Assembly: GCA_012295275.1 (NCBI GenBank)
Contig: CM022678.1
Location: 4,505,361 to 4,566,460, forward strand
Source of the DNA: Chrysomallon squamiferum
Taxonomy: Eukaryota > Mollusca > Gastropoda > Neomphalida > Peltospiridae
DNA length: 61,100 nt
Direction: 5' to 3'
Made by a program: the position numbers and the translations under genes
Part shown: piece by piece, positions 22,380 to 50,095 of the stretch
How positions within the stretch are numbered: the stretch's first letter is position 1
Layout: every line of letters begins with the position of its first letter
Notes under the pieces: generated by a model
The model's database searches: none
What the model was told of the DNA's origin: nothing
The model's input: only the letters and a program-made list of their open reading frames with translations

Positions 22380-23493
22380 TAATTATTATTTTTAGATTTA
22401 ATGATTCCGCGTTATATTACTGTGATATGGATCAAAGCTCCTAGGAGATACGAACAACAAACAAATCGTGTAGAAAAAAAAAATAAAAAAACACCTAAAA
22501 AAAACCCCATACAAATTAATCACCAAAACAAGAAAGCAACGTAAATAAAGAATAAAAAAAGGTGATATATTTCAAGTTTGTGTACTAGTGAACACTACAG
22601 ATCTTCTATACATTGGTAATGCTATACCTTTCATGTGGGTGGGGGGAAAGCATGCTCTTTAAACAAAATTTGTGAAACATTACCTTGAATGAAAGACTTC
22701 GGTAAATCTTCCCAGCCATCAATCACAATGGAACATTCTGTAAAAGAAAAACCGCCCAGCGCCTGTTGTGAAGAGTCCGCAATGACGTCATAATGGAACA
22801 ATTGTGAATACGTCATACTTGTTTGATTGACGTAACGAACAAAGGCAGTCTCTTCACGTTCGATAATGCATTCTGAATACCGGCGTCATGCAAGGTAGGA
22901 AACAATTTCTTAAATTTTCTTTCTTTAGCCCAGACTACTAGTTTAAAAGGCTTTTGTGTTTCTTTCCCTCTGTGTGAAACAAGAATGTGAAAGGTCCATT
23001 GCTGCTAACTGATGACTAACTAATGGCTTAGCGTCTGCGATTATCTTCTTACGTCATCTTTTGAAAAATATTGACCTAATCACCTTTATTTTATTTTAAT
23101 AATACCAATAACAGCAATAACAACGACAATAATTATTATTATTATTATCACCTTCCTTCCTTCTATTAGGAATATTAAAAACAGAAGAAAAAAAAAAGAG
23201 ATAGTTTTTCATTTCTTTATTTACAAAAGTTTGTAATCATTTTCATTACATGCATAATGACGTAGTGACATCGTCGCTTAATTTCAATGATTATTATTAT
23301 AATTTTTCGTGTTTTTTTTTTTTTTTTTTTCTTTTTCAGTGGGGATGTATTTTAACATCATGAATATATTTTTATTCATTAAACAGGTAACAACAAACTG
23401 ATTAGACGAATGCCTAAGAAAATCAGTTTTCATAAATTAATTGCACGTGAGGCAATAAATTCACCCCCCCTTTTCTATTAAAGCAATAACAAT

Positions 23494-23547
<54 letters not shown>

Positions 23548-23888
23548 AAAGAAACAATAAAAAAATCATTATCACAATGAAAATGATTTAAAATAATGTA
23601 TAAATTTAATTTTAAATATTAAAATATTTGATTCACTGTTATATTTTAATACATTCTTTTCTTCTTCTTCTGCATCTTATCGAATTGCAACCGACAATGC
23701 AAACTCTTTATGTGATGTCTAAAAGACCACTAACAATTTTGTTTTACGTGTATTGGACGCAACAAAATACACGTATTTTTCTTCCATACAAAAAATATTG
23801 CACAAATAATGCACTGGTTTGGCAACGAACACAAAAACGTGTTGATCTCTTCAAACAGCTAGGACACACAAAAAAAATAAAATAATAA

Positions 23889-23919
<31 letters not shown>

Positions 23920-24516
23920 CAATAAAATAATTATATAAATAAAAATAAAAACGTTTGTTATTTCATCTAAAAAAAAATATATTAGGTACAAGAAAGAATG
24001 TCTTAATCAGAAAAGATATAAAATCAAATTACCCAAATCTGAAATAAGCATAGTGTGTGTGTGTGTGTGTCCTGTTAAATAAGAAAACAAGAAATAACAA
24101 TCAGCTATACTGATCCTTCTTAGTAGTCTTATTCTTCTACCTAACTTTATTGTTAGTACAGGTTGAAATCGAGTAACTGAACAACTTGGATGTGCAGAAA
24201 ATATATAAACTCAAATCGTAATTAAATACCACTGTCTTATTCCACAAATTAGTATTACACTTGACAATGTTACAATCAGCATATATTAACTATTAGAAGT
24301 GAGTACACACAGTAAATACGAGTATCTAAATATATTATATTGCAATGATTTACTGATCTGGTTACATTCATAATTATACTATTTTTTACAATTATTTTTG
24401 TTATATTTGTTCTTCTAATCTAATTTCTTATGATTAAAGTTATGATTTAAAATTAAAAAAAAAAAAAAAAAAAAAAAAATCGTTAAATTTTACATCATTA
24501 TCAATATATATATATA

Positions 24517-25047
24517 CTCTTCAAAAAATAAAAAATTAAGGGAACTTGGATAAGAATTTTCAACTGATAAAACTGTAAAAAATAGTTGTTACCTGCGGGG
24601 AATGGTTATATGATAATAGTATGTCAACTGGACTAACATTATAACTGCTAGTTTAATATTACAGTAGGTTTTATGACCACCAAACGATCTTGAAGGACAA
24701 TTGGGCTCAGAATTGGAATTTGAAAATTAATCGTTTATTTTTAATCAGTAATGGATGACACTACCATAATGTATAAAACACTGAATCAGTTGATTAGTCA
24801 TTCTGAGCATGAGTCTGCCAATGGCCATTTCAGCGAATCTGACCACGTGACCAGTAATGTGGTCATCAGTATTTGACACTGACGGGCAAAATTTTCCCTT
24901 TCATGTCCTCGACTCGTTCATCGGGGGGGGGAAAGGGTCAATAAACAGAGATGAACGTTGTTTTGCCAGGATGTATCTGACAAAACACATGTTCAGTATA
25001 ATAGTCGAATCTTATCCTTGATGTTAACATTAACAGTTCAGGTTTCC

Positions 25048-25085
<38 letters not shown>

Positions 25086-25090
25086 AAGAG
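24517..25090. mobile_element. MITE-like inverted-repeat element with TA flanks
   Basis: Termini CTCTTCAAAAAA (24517) and TTTTTTGAAGAG (ending 25090) are inverted copies flanked on both sides by TA, the target duplication of Tc1/mariner elements. The 574-base interior has no transposase reading frame. Next to the right terminus is a long T run, so the terminal match beyond CTCTTC is helped by low complexity. Interpreted as a non-autonomous element; the family is not named. Confidence 0.55.
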
Positions 25091-26783
25091 TATGTTATTT
25101 ACTAAAGTGCCCCTTGCAGTGTGTTGAAAGCATCTTAGGAGCAATTATGTTTCTAAATTTAAAAATACGTAATATAAAATAAAATAAAATAAAATAAAAT
25201 AAATAACGATAATAATGATGATGATGAAAAGGTCATGGTATGCACTGAAAGGTTGCTTACAGTAATTTTTTAAAAGCAGGCTGACTGTTTCTGTTCTAAT
25301 TTAATTATTATAAAAAATAACAGACCAATAAATAAGTGTAAGCATAACCTTGTGTCAAAATCAAATAACCAAAATTTAAATGATTTCTGTAAGTATAAAA
25401 CGTGCGGTTATGTTATTAAATATAATATTCATTCATTCATTCATACGGTTAGTTATTATTCATGTTATTTTTTTTATTTTTTTTATTTTTCACTTTTCTT
25501 TCTGCCAATCACAGATGAGAATTAACTGTTAAAGACTAGATACAGCTGAATATATTAATAATCTAGTGATCAATATTAAATATTATTATTAGGGTTATTT
25601 TACAAATTAAAATTAATTTAATAACAGTAGAAGCAATTCAAAAATAATAAAAAGCAATAATAAAAAAAAAAAAAAAAAAAAAATTAATAATTAAAAAAAA
25701 AAAAAGGTTATACACTGACAACTCTCACTACACCATTTTGTACAAGCAAACTTGCTGCATATTAAATAATTACATTGCTATGGTAACCTAATACTAAGAA
25801 GTTAAATATATCTGGTATGGTATAAAAATTATACATGATACAGCAAATATAACATTCTTCAAAGCAAAACACATGTTGCTGTTAAGTACTGAATAAATAT
25901 GATAAAAAAGTAATACAAATATTATAATACATTCCTCGATGTAAATATGTTTGTAGGCCTTTTGTAGTATACAAGTAAATATTATAAACGGTGTATCAAG
26001 TTTTAAATGAATAATAAATTATAAATTTTAAAGCAAGCAATCTTAAGGCAGTGATTTGCACATATAATGATTTTATAAAGGAAAACAAAAACAAAACCAG
26101 AAGAGGAAAACAAACAAATAAAAAAAAAAAAAAATAATAACATTTTAAATGCATTCACCATTATTAATTTTAGCTGCATACAATGATAACCAATGTGAAT
26201 TATTGTTTTAAACAAAACTAAATTAAAAAAAAAAACAAACTTTTTTTCCTTAAAAAGTAATAAAAGAAAATGATAATAATGGAGTAGACACATTAACAAC
26301 AGTATTGGGCTAGACAAAAATCATAGGTGCGACAGTTTAAAAAAAATAAAAAAAAAATTAAAATAAAATAAAATAAAAAATGTAGTAACAATGATGATGA
26401 TATTTTCAAAGTAGAATGATTTTTATGAATACTTACAATGATTTGAGAAACTAAAAATAATCAAGGTAAAAACATAATTTCTGGCACATACATAATGTAC
26501 AATTTTCAAAATCAAAGGCACTTGGTTAGTTAATGAAAATGCAGATACAAAAATTACTTGTGCTGTAATTAAAAAGTGAAAATGTTTTCTTGTGGCAGTG
26601 AAATACAGAGTAAGTATTTAAAGAAATTAATACATACAAAAATCAAAATCATCAAATTAAAAAATAAAAGAAAATATTAACAGTAAAATAAGAATAATCA
26701 TTATCTTATAGCCAAAAATATTTATTGCAGTGCAAAGCTGCATATAAAAATATAATTCAAGAATTTAATATTGGAAAATAATT

Positions 26784-26814
<31 letters not shown>

Positions 26815-29159
26815 AAATCCTCCATTACAAGTATGTACATGTAACAATAGTGCTATAATTTATAAAATTAATTTAAAAAAAAAATAATTGCCCCAGATAC
26901 AACTAATAATATATTTCAAGCATGGCAGTGATACTCAGTAAAAATCTACAAACACAAACATACAAATATAAATAAAAACAGCACCTTTTAGCTGAACACT
27001 GATACATAACAAATACATTCGATGTCTCACAAACAAGTATTATCATTAAAGTGCAACACTTGTGTACAAATAGCAAAATTATATTCTGTATATTTCTAAG
27101 TTATTATTAAAGTGAATCTATGCAAATTATAAATTTTTCTCGATAAAGTTTTACTGGTAGAGATTAGAAATGCAAACCAGCATCCCAAATAAATTTTTAA
27201 AACCCTGAAGATATTTTTTTTAAATAATCTTTAATAATAATAAAGTTTAACAATATCTGAAAAATTTCTTCTTCAGGATTTTTAAATACTTATGCATGTT
27301 CACATTCATTGAAAAATATGAAATGACAATCTTGATGTAGCTTTTACTGTTTGTTATTTTAACTGTCATACTTTGTTATTATTAAAGGTTGGGCTATAGT
27401 TAGATATAAAAATTATTTGGGAGTATATCTAAAGCATCCGTTGGTACATTTTAGATGAAAAAATCTACCACAGGAAAGACAGCGAAATGAATTCATATAC
27501 TTTAAGAATGAAAAACAAAAAGCTGCAAAATACAAAATACAAAAAAATCTTTTTTAAAGCATACAGAAAATACTTAGGCTATTTGTGCATATCACAAAGT
27601 GCTCTTTATTTATTCGTGCAGGAAGGTTTCTGAAGTTGTTATGATAACATTTGGTCCCATTTTGGAAGAACAAATACGATATTCAAATTTCAAGAAACAC
27701 TTACATCAGTGTCTCGAAAGTATATCCTATTTGTTAAAACTGCATTAAGTACACGTATTAAGTACATTTATTTAAGCAGAAAGATTTCATATCAAAAATA
27801 TTCTTTTTAAACAACATTTGGTCCCTCGTTGTGAAAAGAACAAACTTGATGAAGAAAACAAAGCAACAATTTTTGTTTATATCATAACAAGTGTAAACAA
27901 TGAAATATAAAAATAAACATCTCTGTCCTGATTAAAACAAGGCACATGACTGGCAGTGAGTTTTCATATTTTTGCTTAAATATTGCATCATTTCACCTAG
28001 ACACTCCATGTATTTTGTTTTCAAAATGTCTATTAACCTACATTACAACATCCACACAACATATTCTTTTACTTTTAAAACTAAACACAACATCAAGCAT
28101 TCAGCACATTACTACTTTCAGATCCAAAATATAGTCCTTTACATTATTTTAAAAAAATAAAAAAAAATAATTAAAAAAAATAATAATAAAGAGGGGTAAC
28201 AAATATTAATTTTAATATAGTAATAATAATAATGATAATGATAATAATTTTAAAAATAATTCACTCAGATTATTATTTAAAAAAAAAAAAAAAATTTAAA
28301 TTAAAAATTAATATAAAAAAAAAATTATTGTAATGTTATCATCATACATTTCAGATCTGAAATTCACACCAAATCATGCATATCCCATACTGACTTATAA
28401 AACCAACTGATCCATCTAGGTCCTTCTAACACTACATTTGTAAGTAGAAATATACTTAAATTAATATCATACACATGTATTAAATATCAAATTAATAACA
28501 ATGGAAATAAAATGAGGCAGACTGCAAAAAAAAAAAAATATATTTATACAACTTCTTTTTATGTACCATTTAACAGGTATTATTATCATTATTGTTTTTT
28601 TTTAAATTAATAAAAATAAAAATAAAATAATGAATAATAATTAATATGTAACAAGTTTTTATAATGGTACATCATTTAAGTCTGACAAGTTTCCATGGCA
28701 ACATCAAATTTTTCTCTTTAATGCATTTATAACAATGGTTCCCAAAACTGACTATTTTAAATTCTGCCCCCATTATGAGGTCTGTGTAATTTTATGAGAC
28801 AGCAATATAGATTTAATTAGCCTTATTTTTCAGTTACAGTAATGGGAAAAAAAATAAGAAGATATGTTTAGGAATCTATCGATCTATTAGGTGTCGAGTA
28901 CCTTTTTAATCTGTTCAGAGTTACTTTTTCCTTTGTTTGTTATTTTTTTTAAAATTTTTTTTTAAATAATTTTATAATTTTCAGTCACGATTTGGAATTT
29001 GTTTCGTAAGAGTATAGATATAGTACACTAACAACGAACATATACAACATATGTGAAAACTACGTCCACAACAACAGCTAAATGAAAACAACAGTAAACA
29101 AAGCACTATAACGAGCAAACGGGTACAAATGTCTGGAAGTAGTAATATAAGAAAAATAT

Positions 29160-29203
<44 letters not shown>

Positions 29204-29370
29204 CTTTCTCTTTCTTTTTTTTTTTCTGAAAAATAAAGGCCAATAAACTCAGAAACCGAAATGAAAAAAATAAATAAATACAAATTTAAAAATTTATAAA
29301 AAAAACAATGGATTAAGTTAAAAAAATAAAATATATATATATATATATATATATTAGCGTGTACTAGAAA

Positions 29371-37389
<8,019 letters not shown>

Positions 37390-37699
37390 AATTCTGATTT
37401 ATTTTCACGTTTTCGAAGCACGGTACACGACGTCCCACAATGTCCTCAACTTCCCCCCTTTGTTTTGGTTTACTTCCGTTCGCACCCCTCTCTTCATATA
37501 TACGAAAAATCTACTTAATACGGCCTGCACGAAAGAAAATAATCACATATGCTAAACACATAAATGTTCCAACATGCGGACAACCTAAAATATGGCTGCA
37601 GAATCAAAAGGGAATCAAAGATGAAGAAGATTTTTTCACTAGGTCACCAGATGAGGATACGATTATTTCGCCTCACTATTAGTCATAACAAAGCATTTA

Positions 37700-37740
37700 A
37701 GAGTGTGGCGCGAAATCGTATTTCCCGCGATTTGACATTG
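37700..37740. promoter_or_regulatory. Paired E2F-binding sites upstream of E2F
   Basis: GGCGCGAAA (37707-37715, reverse complement TTTCGCGCC) and TTTCCCGC (37721-37728) both fit the TTTSSCGC consensus. They lie back to back, about 320-340 bases upstream of the E2F start codon. Such paired sites are known in vertebrate E2F1 promoters, where they give autoregulation and pRB repression. Function here is inferred from the match and position. Confidence 0.6.
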
Positions 37741-38793
37741 GATCAAAAAGCCCTGATCATGCATAATTAATAGTTGACGCATTCCTTTATTTTTATTGCA
37801 TGAAGGAGGAACAATATTTTTCAAAAACCAATCATGTAGTATCATGAAACAGCATTAATTAGATAGCAGTAACAAATCAATATACATATCTGCAGAAAAA
37901 CGTCTGTTCAAAGGAAAACAACAGTGAATCCATGAACAGGGCAAGTCATTCATTCCCAGCGGCAAGATGAAAGGAGAGATCAAAGAGAAGTGAAATATTG
38001 AACTACGAATACATTAAATTTCTTGGTATTAAAATAGCAAGACAAGGTAAAACAAATTTTAAGTAATTGACTATCACAACATTCTTCGCTTTATTTTGTA
38101 ATGTATGAAATTTAAATATAAATATATAATACTAAAACATTTTTGCAAAAAAGAAAAACAGAAAGGAAACAAATGACACTGAAGTTATTTAATTTCTAAA
38201 CTAAATCTAGGGGAGGGAAAAGAGAGAAAGAAATAGAAATAAAATAAATATCCTCTTAATATGAATGAAAAATTAATAAATTAATAGTAAAAACAAAACC
38301 TGTAGTAATTTTTTCTTTTTCTTTTATTCGTTATTATCGCTATTATTGTTATTATTATTTCTTTTTCTTTTTCTAATAATTAGTAATAGCGCAAGATATA
38401 ACTTTTGTTCTCATAGTTGCAATATTACACTAAGAGTTTAGGTTTAATTATAACGGCGAATAGGAATGTTTCTCTCACGACATTAAAAATGCAATTCCTT
38501 CGTCTATTTTTACTTGTCTCTTGCACCTGTCGCCTGCTGTCGGGCTGGTTTAGAATCTTACACAATGACCTCTGTTCGCACGTGAGGTCAAGCGTCCGGG
38601 TCAAAGGTCAGCCAGTGTTTGACATTTCCCCAAGAATGTTTGGCTTTCATGTCACGTGATACCATGTACCTTCGGTAACAATTCACCTCATTTTGACCTG
38701 GACATAATATGTAAATAATAGCCACTGCATTTTGTAAACACGCGTCTTGAATTCCGTGTGTCCTTGTAACAGAGAGAGAAGGGTAGAATAAGA

Positions 38794-38797
<4 letters not shown>

Positions 38798-38880
<83 letters not shown>
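38798..38880. repeat. (CT)n-(GT)n microsatellite
   Basis: About 34 CT units are followed by about 7 GT units. Confidence 0.95.
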
Positions 38881-39292
38881 CAAAACATGCTTCATCTGTG
38901 CAGATAATAAATAAATAAATAAATAAGCAATAATTAGCCCATTGAAATGTAAATATTAACAGTTAGTTATTTTACATTTTTAAAGTGGAACTTTCGTGAG
39001 ATGAACAAATGTCCGGCATGTTTCTATAGTTGTGACGTCATCGCATAGCTTGAAAAGCCCCCCTACAAATAATAATAAAAAAATAATAAAACAAATAATA
39101 TATATATATATTAAATAATTAAATGAATGAATGAATAAAAAGAAAAGGAAGTAACAAAGTGAGAATAAAAAACAAAAAACAAATGATAAAACAAAATTCA
39201 GGGCTCTTTATATGAGCCACCTCTCTCAGTTACAAGGGCACATTGAATTTCACTGTTAAAATAGCAGGTGTTTGTGAAATAGGGAACAATAA

Positions 39293-39294
<2 letters not shown>

Positions 39295-39382
<88 letters not shown>
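39295..39382. repeat. (CT)n microsatellite
   Basis: About 44 uninterrupted CT units. Confidence 0.95.
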
Positions 39383-39385
<3 letters not shown>

Positions 39386-39718
39386 ATACAACTGTGCTCA
39401 TTTTAGGGGTATATCGGTATTTTACTTTCCAAGGATTAGAGGTTCTTTTATTTCATTTTATTCATCATCATCATCACTACTACTACTATTACTACTACTC
39501 GTATTATTATGGTCTGTAAAAACAGAAATGAACATTTTTTATTTATTTTTTTATCTCGAGGCTTTCGCTACTATTGTTTAACTGATTTATTTTTGAGAGC
39601 TACAAGTGACTTTGTCGTCACGAAAGAAAACAAAAAACAAAAAAAACAAACAACAACAAAACTATAACCAGATACCGTCAGCATTGAAATACACTGTAAC
39701 TGTTCCGTTTTATTTCCA

Positions 39719-39756
<38 letters not shown>

Positions 39757-40194
39757 TATGTTGAAAGTTTAGAGAATATACTGAAACCATATTTGTTCGG
39801 ACCATCTAATTTAGCTCTAAATATTTTTTAATTTTCAAAATAATAAATGAATATATAAATAAATAAATAAATCATAAATAAAGAAATAAATAAACAAATA
39901 ATTACACAAATATATAGGCAAGTTATATCAAAAAAAAAAAAAAAAAAAAAAAAAAAGAAGAAGAAGAAAAAAAAAGAACCTTCAGAATAATTAAAGAATA
40001 AAATAAAATGAAAGAAAATAAATAACTGACGTTAATTGTAAGAATAACAGGTGAAAAAATTAATAATTTTACATTATTGCTGCTAATGGGAAATAATCTA
40101 ATTAAAGGCATAAAATAAAATACCGTTAGTGAAATGCTCCACATATAATTATCATTCCTGCAGTTAGGCTAATGGTTCCTTCTTCAAGTCACGC

Positions 40195-40226
<32 letters not shown>

Positions 40227-43200
40227 GATGAAAGAAACGAAATAAAAATCAATATTTTACACAGGTATTTTAAAAGAAAAAACCACTTTATTAATGAAAA
40301 CTGAGCCGACTGTTTTAATTCAGCACAAAGGAGTCGACAGCTGCACGCGACGGTCACGCGAATTTCATTGCAGATCAGCTGTTCCAGATGGCAGCGAATT
40401 TTTGGCGGGAATCAAACAAAGCACGCGCATACGCGTTCGTCTGCACGCATCCAGATGTTGCTGATGCTCTGGTCTCGTCTGCTCAACTACGAGAGAACGC
40501 ACCGGTCAGGTCGTGCACCAGCCTTCTGTAAAATCTAAATAAATTATAAAAGCGAAAGCTTTCTAAATGAAAGCATTGTTATAATTTTAGGGAGCTTTTT
40601 TTTTTTTTTTTTTTTTTCTTCTTTTTTTCCCACCTTCGATTGTTGCTCTAAAGTGCTGAAAGTAACAGTGAATAAATATTTATGTTTAGTGTTTTCTTTC
40701 ATACTTGCACGTATTTCAGAAACGTTCAGAAACTATTTTTTTTTTATTATTATTTTAATTTTATACCTTACACGAATATATATTAATTTCTAAAATTTTC
40801 TTGTTGAAATTATCGTCATCTTTGTTCCGAGTTATTCTAAACAAAAGGTGTACCTTTGACGATACAACGAAACAGCATAAAAGTATTTTGCATATTTCCT
40901 AATTATATTATTATTTAATTTTTTAGTTATTTATTATTATTTTTGCGACCAATCTTTATTAATAACAAAGAGAAAAAAAAAAAAAAAAAAATGTTTGCTT
41001 CTTGTTCAAGAAAAAAAAAAAAAAAAAAAAAAATGGTCAGCTATATACGTAATGACGTCACGACTTCAGTTGTGAAATCAAAAAAAAAACAAAACAAAAA
41101 AAAACAAGAAAAAAGACATTATTATTATTATCATCATCATCATCATCATAATCATTATTATATCATTAATTCATATAGCCATAGGTACAGTTCTAGGGTG
41201 AGACATTTTTTTGCAAAGGATACAGTGTTTCCTTTGACAGTGGTCATCATCTTGGTGAAATTGTGCTTTACTAAAACTATACGGTTACAGAAAACAAGAT
41301 TTCTGCCAATACATGATATATATATATTCTTTATTTTATACAATATACTGTACAGAATAATAAAGAAATAGTATTTCTTATGTAATATCATATAACAAAA
41401 GCAGAAAATTGATAAAGACGAAAGACTATAACTGTACAACTTCAACTGTACTGCCATATTTATATGTGTGTGTGTGTGTGTGTGTGTAATGATATATTTA
41501 TGCATATATCTGTGTGAAGCATTAAATACCGTAGCAACTCGTATTTTGTAATATATATCTAATAATGCATATATTACAAATGTTTGCTATAAGAACGCTT
41601 AGATCAATCATAATATTTATTATGGTTATGTATGCCTTTGTATGTTGTGCATGATTATAGTCATATATGTACTAAAATATGCAGGTATGCAGAAATAACA
41701 TTGTGTTTGTAAGAAAAGATGTATATTCCAATATAATTTTTCTTTCTATTATAAAAATATGATGAATTTAAAATCACAGCATATTGTGAGCAATTGTTAC
41801 ACTTATTTTGTTACAAAACTGTTAAAAAAAGAAAAAAAAAAAAAGAAAAAAAAGAAGGAAAATGATCAAAACATTAAACGTTTTACAACACATGATTTTG
41901 TTAGAAGCAATCTAAAGAGGATTAGGTGATTCAATGTAACACCACTATACTTCTTTAACAAACAAACTAATAAATAAATAAATAAATAAATAAATAAAAC
42001 TAAAAAAGAAATAACAAAATTATCTACGTTAAGAAGCCTTTATTCGGAATGCTTGGGACCAAATGATTTTGGAGTATAAGTTATGAGACTAGAATCTGCG
42101 TCTAAATATGAATTCCATTTATTTATCATATACAGCTTACGCAGATAGACAGCATGATTTTTAAATAATATTCTTAATAATTCTGTGCATAAAATATGGT
42201 TTGTATATGAAAAAGAGTCCAAAAACTGTAAGATATTATTATTTCTACTGCTCAGAAAAGGTTTTGGATTTCAGAATTATGGATAAGGGAACATTATTAT
42301 TGCAAAGGCGAGGTTTAGAAATAAGCCAAATAAACAGTAGATTAGAGTTCTGTATCCTGAAGGGACCTCTCAAAACTTTACTTCTAATTTAATTCTGCCT
42401 TTGTTTTACAAATCTAGTCACTAGATTAGTATCTATACAAATGCAATTTGTATTAATTCTCTGCAGTATTAATGCGAGCTAATTTTGGCTCCACCTGGTG
42501 GTGAGTTGTTTACTGAAGGCCGTTGCTATAGTGTCTTCCTGTTTACGGCAAGGTGAATATCAATGACCCATTACTGCTAAATCAGTTTACACTAGTCCGT
42601 AGTCTGTCGCCAGTGTTCACGTACTGTCATCTATTCTGTTATTCAGTCACAGGACATTTGAGTTTTCTACACGAGAGAAAGAATGTCAGTTAGTTTCCAG
42701 ATATTTAATAATCTGATCCTGATTATCTTTCTGTTTCTCAGACTAAAAAAAAAAAAAACAACCCAAAAAACAAATATTAACAGATAATACACTGATTTCA
42801 TGTGCAGCAGATATACAAGTATACATTAAGCCAGAGGTAGTATCCCAATTGCAAAACTACCAAAAAACAAGGCAACAGCTAAAAGCGTATAACGTATAAA
42901 TGCTTACATAGCTACTCAACATAATTCATTGTACTTCTTCTATCATGTTATAAAATGTAAATTTCTAGACCCAGTCTAAATTAAAAAATTAATTGAAAAA
43001 TAAAATAACAGAAACAGTTCTGTTAGTTAGTAGTAATTAAAATACCCCCCCCAAAAAAAAATCAATACAAGCATGTTAATGATTGATCAATGATTACACT
43101 GGATTAAAGATATTACAATTGATTTCAAGCTTTTTTTTTTGCCTTCTGTGGAAATAATAATGAAAAGGTTGAGGATTTGATATTTTATTTTCTTGTAATG

Positions 43201-43586
43201 GATTTACATTTATCAGTGGATGACAGTGTTACCTTTTTTTTTTTAAAAAGGGATATGATATTGGAAAGATATCCTAGCTTTTGACTCAGTACTTCGAGAA
43301 TAAGCAAATTATTCAGCCTCCTGGTAAACATTTGATAAATGTATGTATATACATGCACACATACATTTATACATACACAGATACATCGTGTACAAACATT
43401 CATGAGAGACCAGTATAATCTTTGATCTCTGGTGTCCAAGAACAAACACTAATAATAATTAAAATGAAATGCTTATGTACACGCAGATTTAATTAAATTT
43501 AATTCTTATGAAGAAGACCCAGATTAAAAAAAAAAAAAAAAAAAAAATTAAAAACATTTATAGTTTGAAATGTAAACTCTGCCCTT

Positions 43587-43587
<1 letters not shown>

Positions 43588-43627
<40 letters not shown>
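43588..43627. repeat. Long poly(A) run
   Basis: An A tract of about 40 bases, followed by AATAATAATAAAATG. It could be the tail of an old retroposed copy, but no body is recognisable upstream. Confidence 0.7.
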
Positions 43628-43629
<2 letters not shown>

Positions 43630-44141
43630 ATAATAATAATAAAATGAAGATTCGAGCTTACTTTAAAAAAAACAAAGATTTTATCAAATGGATTCCCAGC
43701 TGAAGGATATTTAAAGTCTTGTGAAAAATAGAAAATGTCTTAAGTATTTTAGGGTCAGAAGTCTCAAATGTAAGTAAAAAAAAAATAAAGTTTTATATAT
43801 TTTAGGAACAAATCTTTTTCATATATATATATATATAAAATAAAAAGAAATTGAATTTAATAAAAAAAAAAATAAACAGAATCTTAACTATCGTGTAACT
43901 GAATAGTCTTCAAGAAAAAAAAATCCGATTACCAGAAATTACTTATATATATATATATATATATATCTATATGTAAATGTTCCATCATCATTAACATCAA
44001 TATAAAGTAACTTATATATAAAAAAACAAAATCCTTGCTTAAATGAATATTTATATATATATAAAAAAACAACAAAAAAAGAACAGAAAGTAAAAAAGAA
44101 AAACACCCTCAAAAAGCTTAAAAAAAATATCTGGACATTTC

Positions 44142-49402
<5,261 letters not shown>

Positions 49403-50059
49403 TGTAATATTTCTGTGTTTTATTTCTACCAGTTGTTACCGCGCACTAACAAGATGAAACATACGTCTGCGTCAATAAGCCGCTTTCGCTGAACATGCTG
49501 TCGAGTTGAGGTCTATTTTGTTGTGTCTCTTTCTTTCTTACTTTTATTTTATTTTACTGTTGTTGTTTGGTTTGATTCGGGGCATCTCTTCCCGCACAGG
49601 TAATTTATATTTGATATTTGTTTGCTTTTCTTAGAATATTCTAAAGATTATTCTGATGAAAATTCAAGTACAGAAAGACCATAGAAAAAAAATCATCCTT
49701 TCTTCATTTTTCATTTTATATATAAATGCTAAAATGTTTTAATAATAACATTTAAACTCAGCACCAAAAAAAAACAACAAAAAAACAACAACAAAACAAG
49801 TGTGAAACAAAACAAATCCCATCTATTTCTAAGTTATGTGCTTTAAAAATGATCAGATGAATTTCTAGTGGAATGTCTGAAACACTGAGTAGACAGATGT
49901 TTAATGAATGACGACGTTCCAGTACAAACAGAATTTTTGTCAGCATTATGAAGATCGACTCAGTACAGTATATGTCATTTGTATGAAGTAAGTTATACTG
50001 TTCTACAATGAATAATTAACTATTTCACTCAACGTCGAATAAACGATACAGTGATGTCG

Positions 50060-50095
<36 letters not shown>

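Larger units (their letters stand above)
19400..29280. other. Gene-free, very AT-rich interval; part may be the E2F 3' UTR
   Basis: No supported exon is seen. It contains diverged direct repeats (20058-20300 and 21597-21818), a (GA)n tract (22302-22377), AAT and AAAT tracts (23494-23545 and 23880-23930), a TA-flanked inverted-repeat element (24517-25090) and many A and T runs. The minus-strand E2F gene ends at 29371 and I found no obvious poly(A) signal close by, so some of 25-29.3 kb could be its 3' UTR. That cannot be decided from sequence. Confidence 0.5.
37800..44100. other. Gene-free interval between E2F and PEF1
   Basis: No supported exon is seen. It contains (CT)n tracts at 38798-38866 and 39295-39382, a (CA)n tract at 39720-39753, A runs at 39930-39956 and 40198-40224, and a small GC-richer island at about 40300-40530. 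The part from about 42.0 to 44.1 kb could include the PEF1 3' UTR; an AATAAA on the minus strand is at 43184-43189. Confidence 0.5.
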
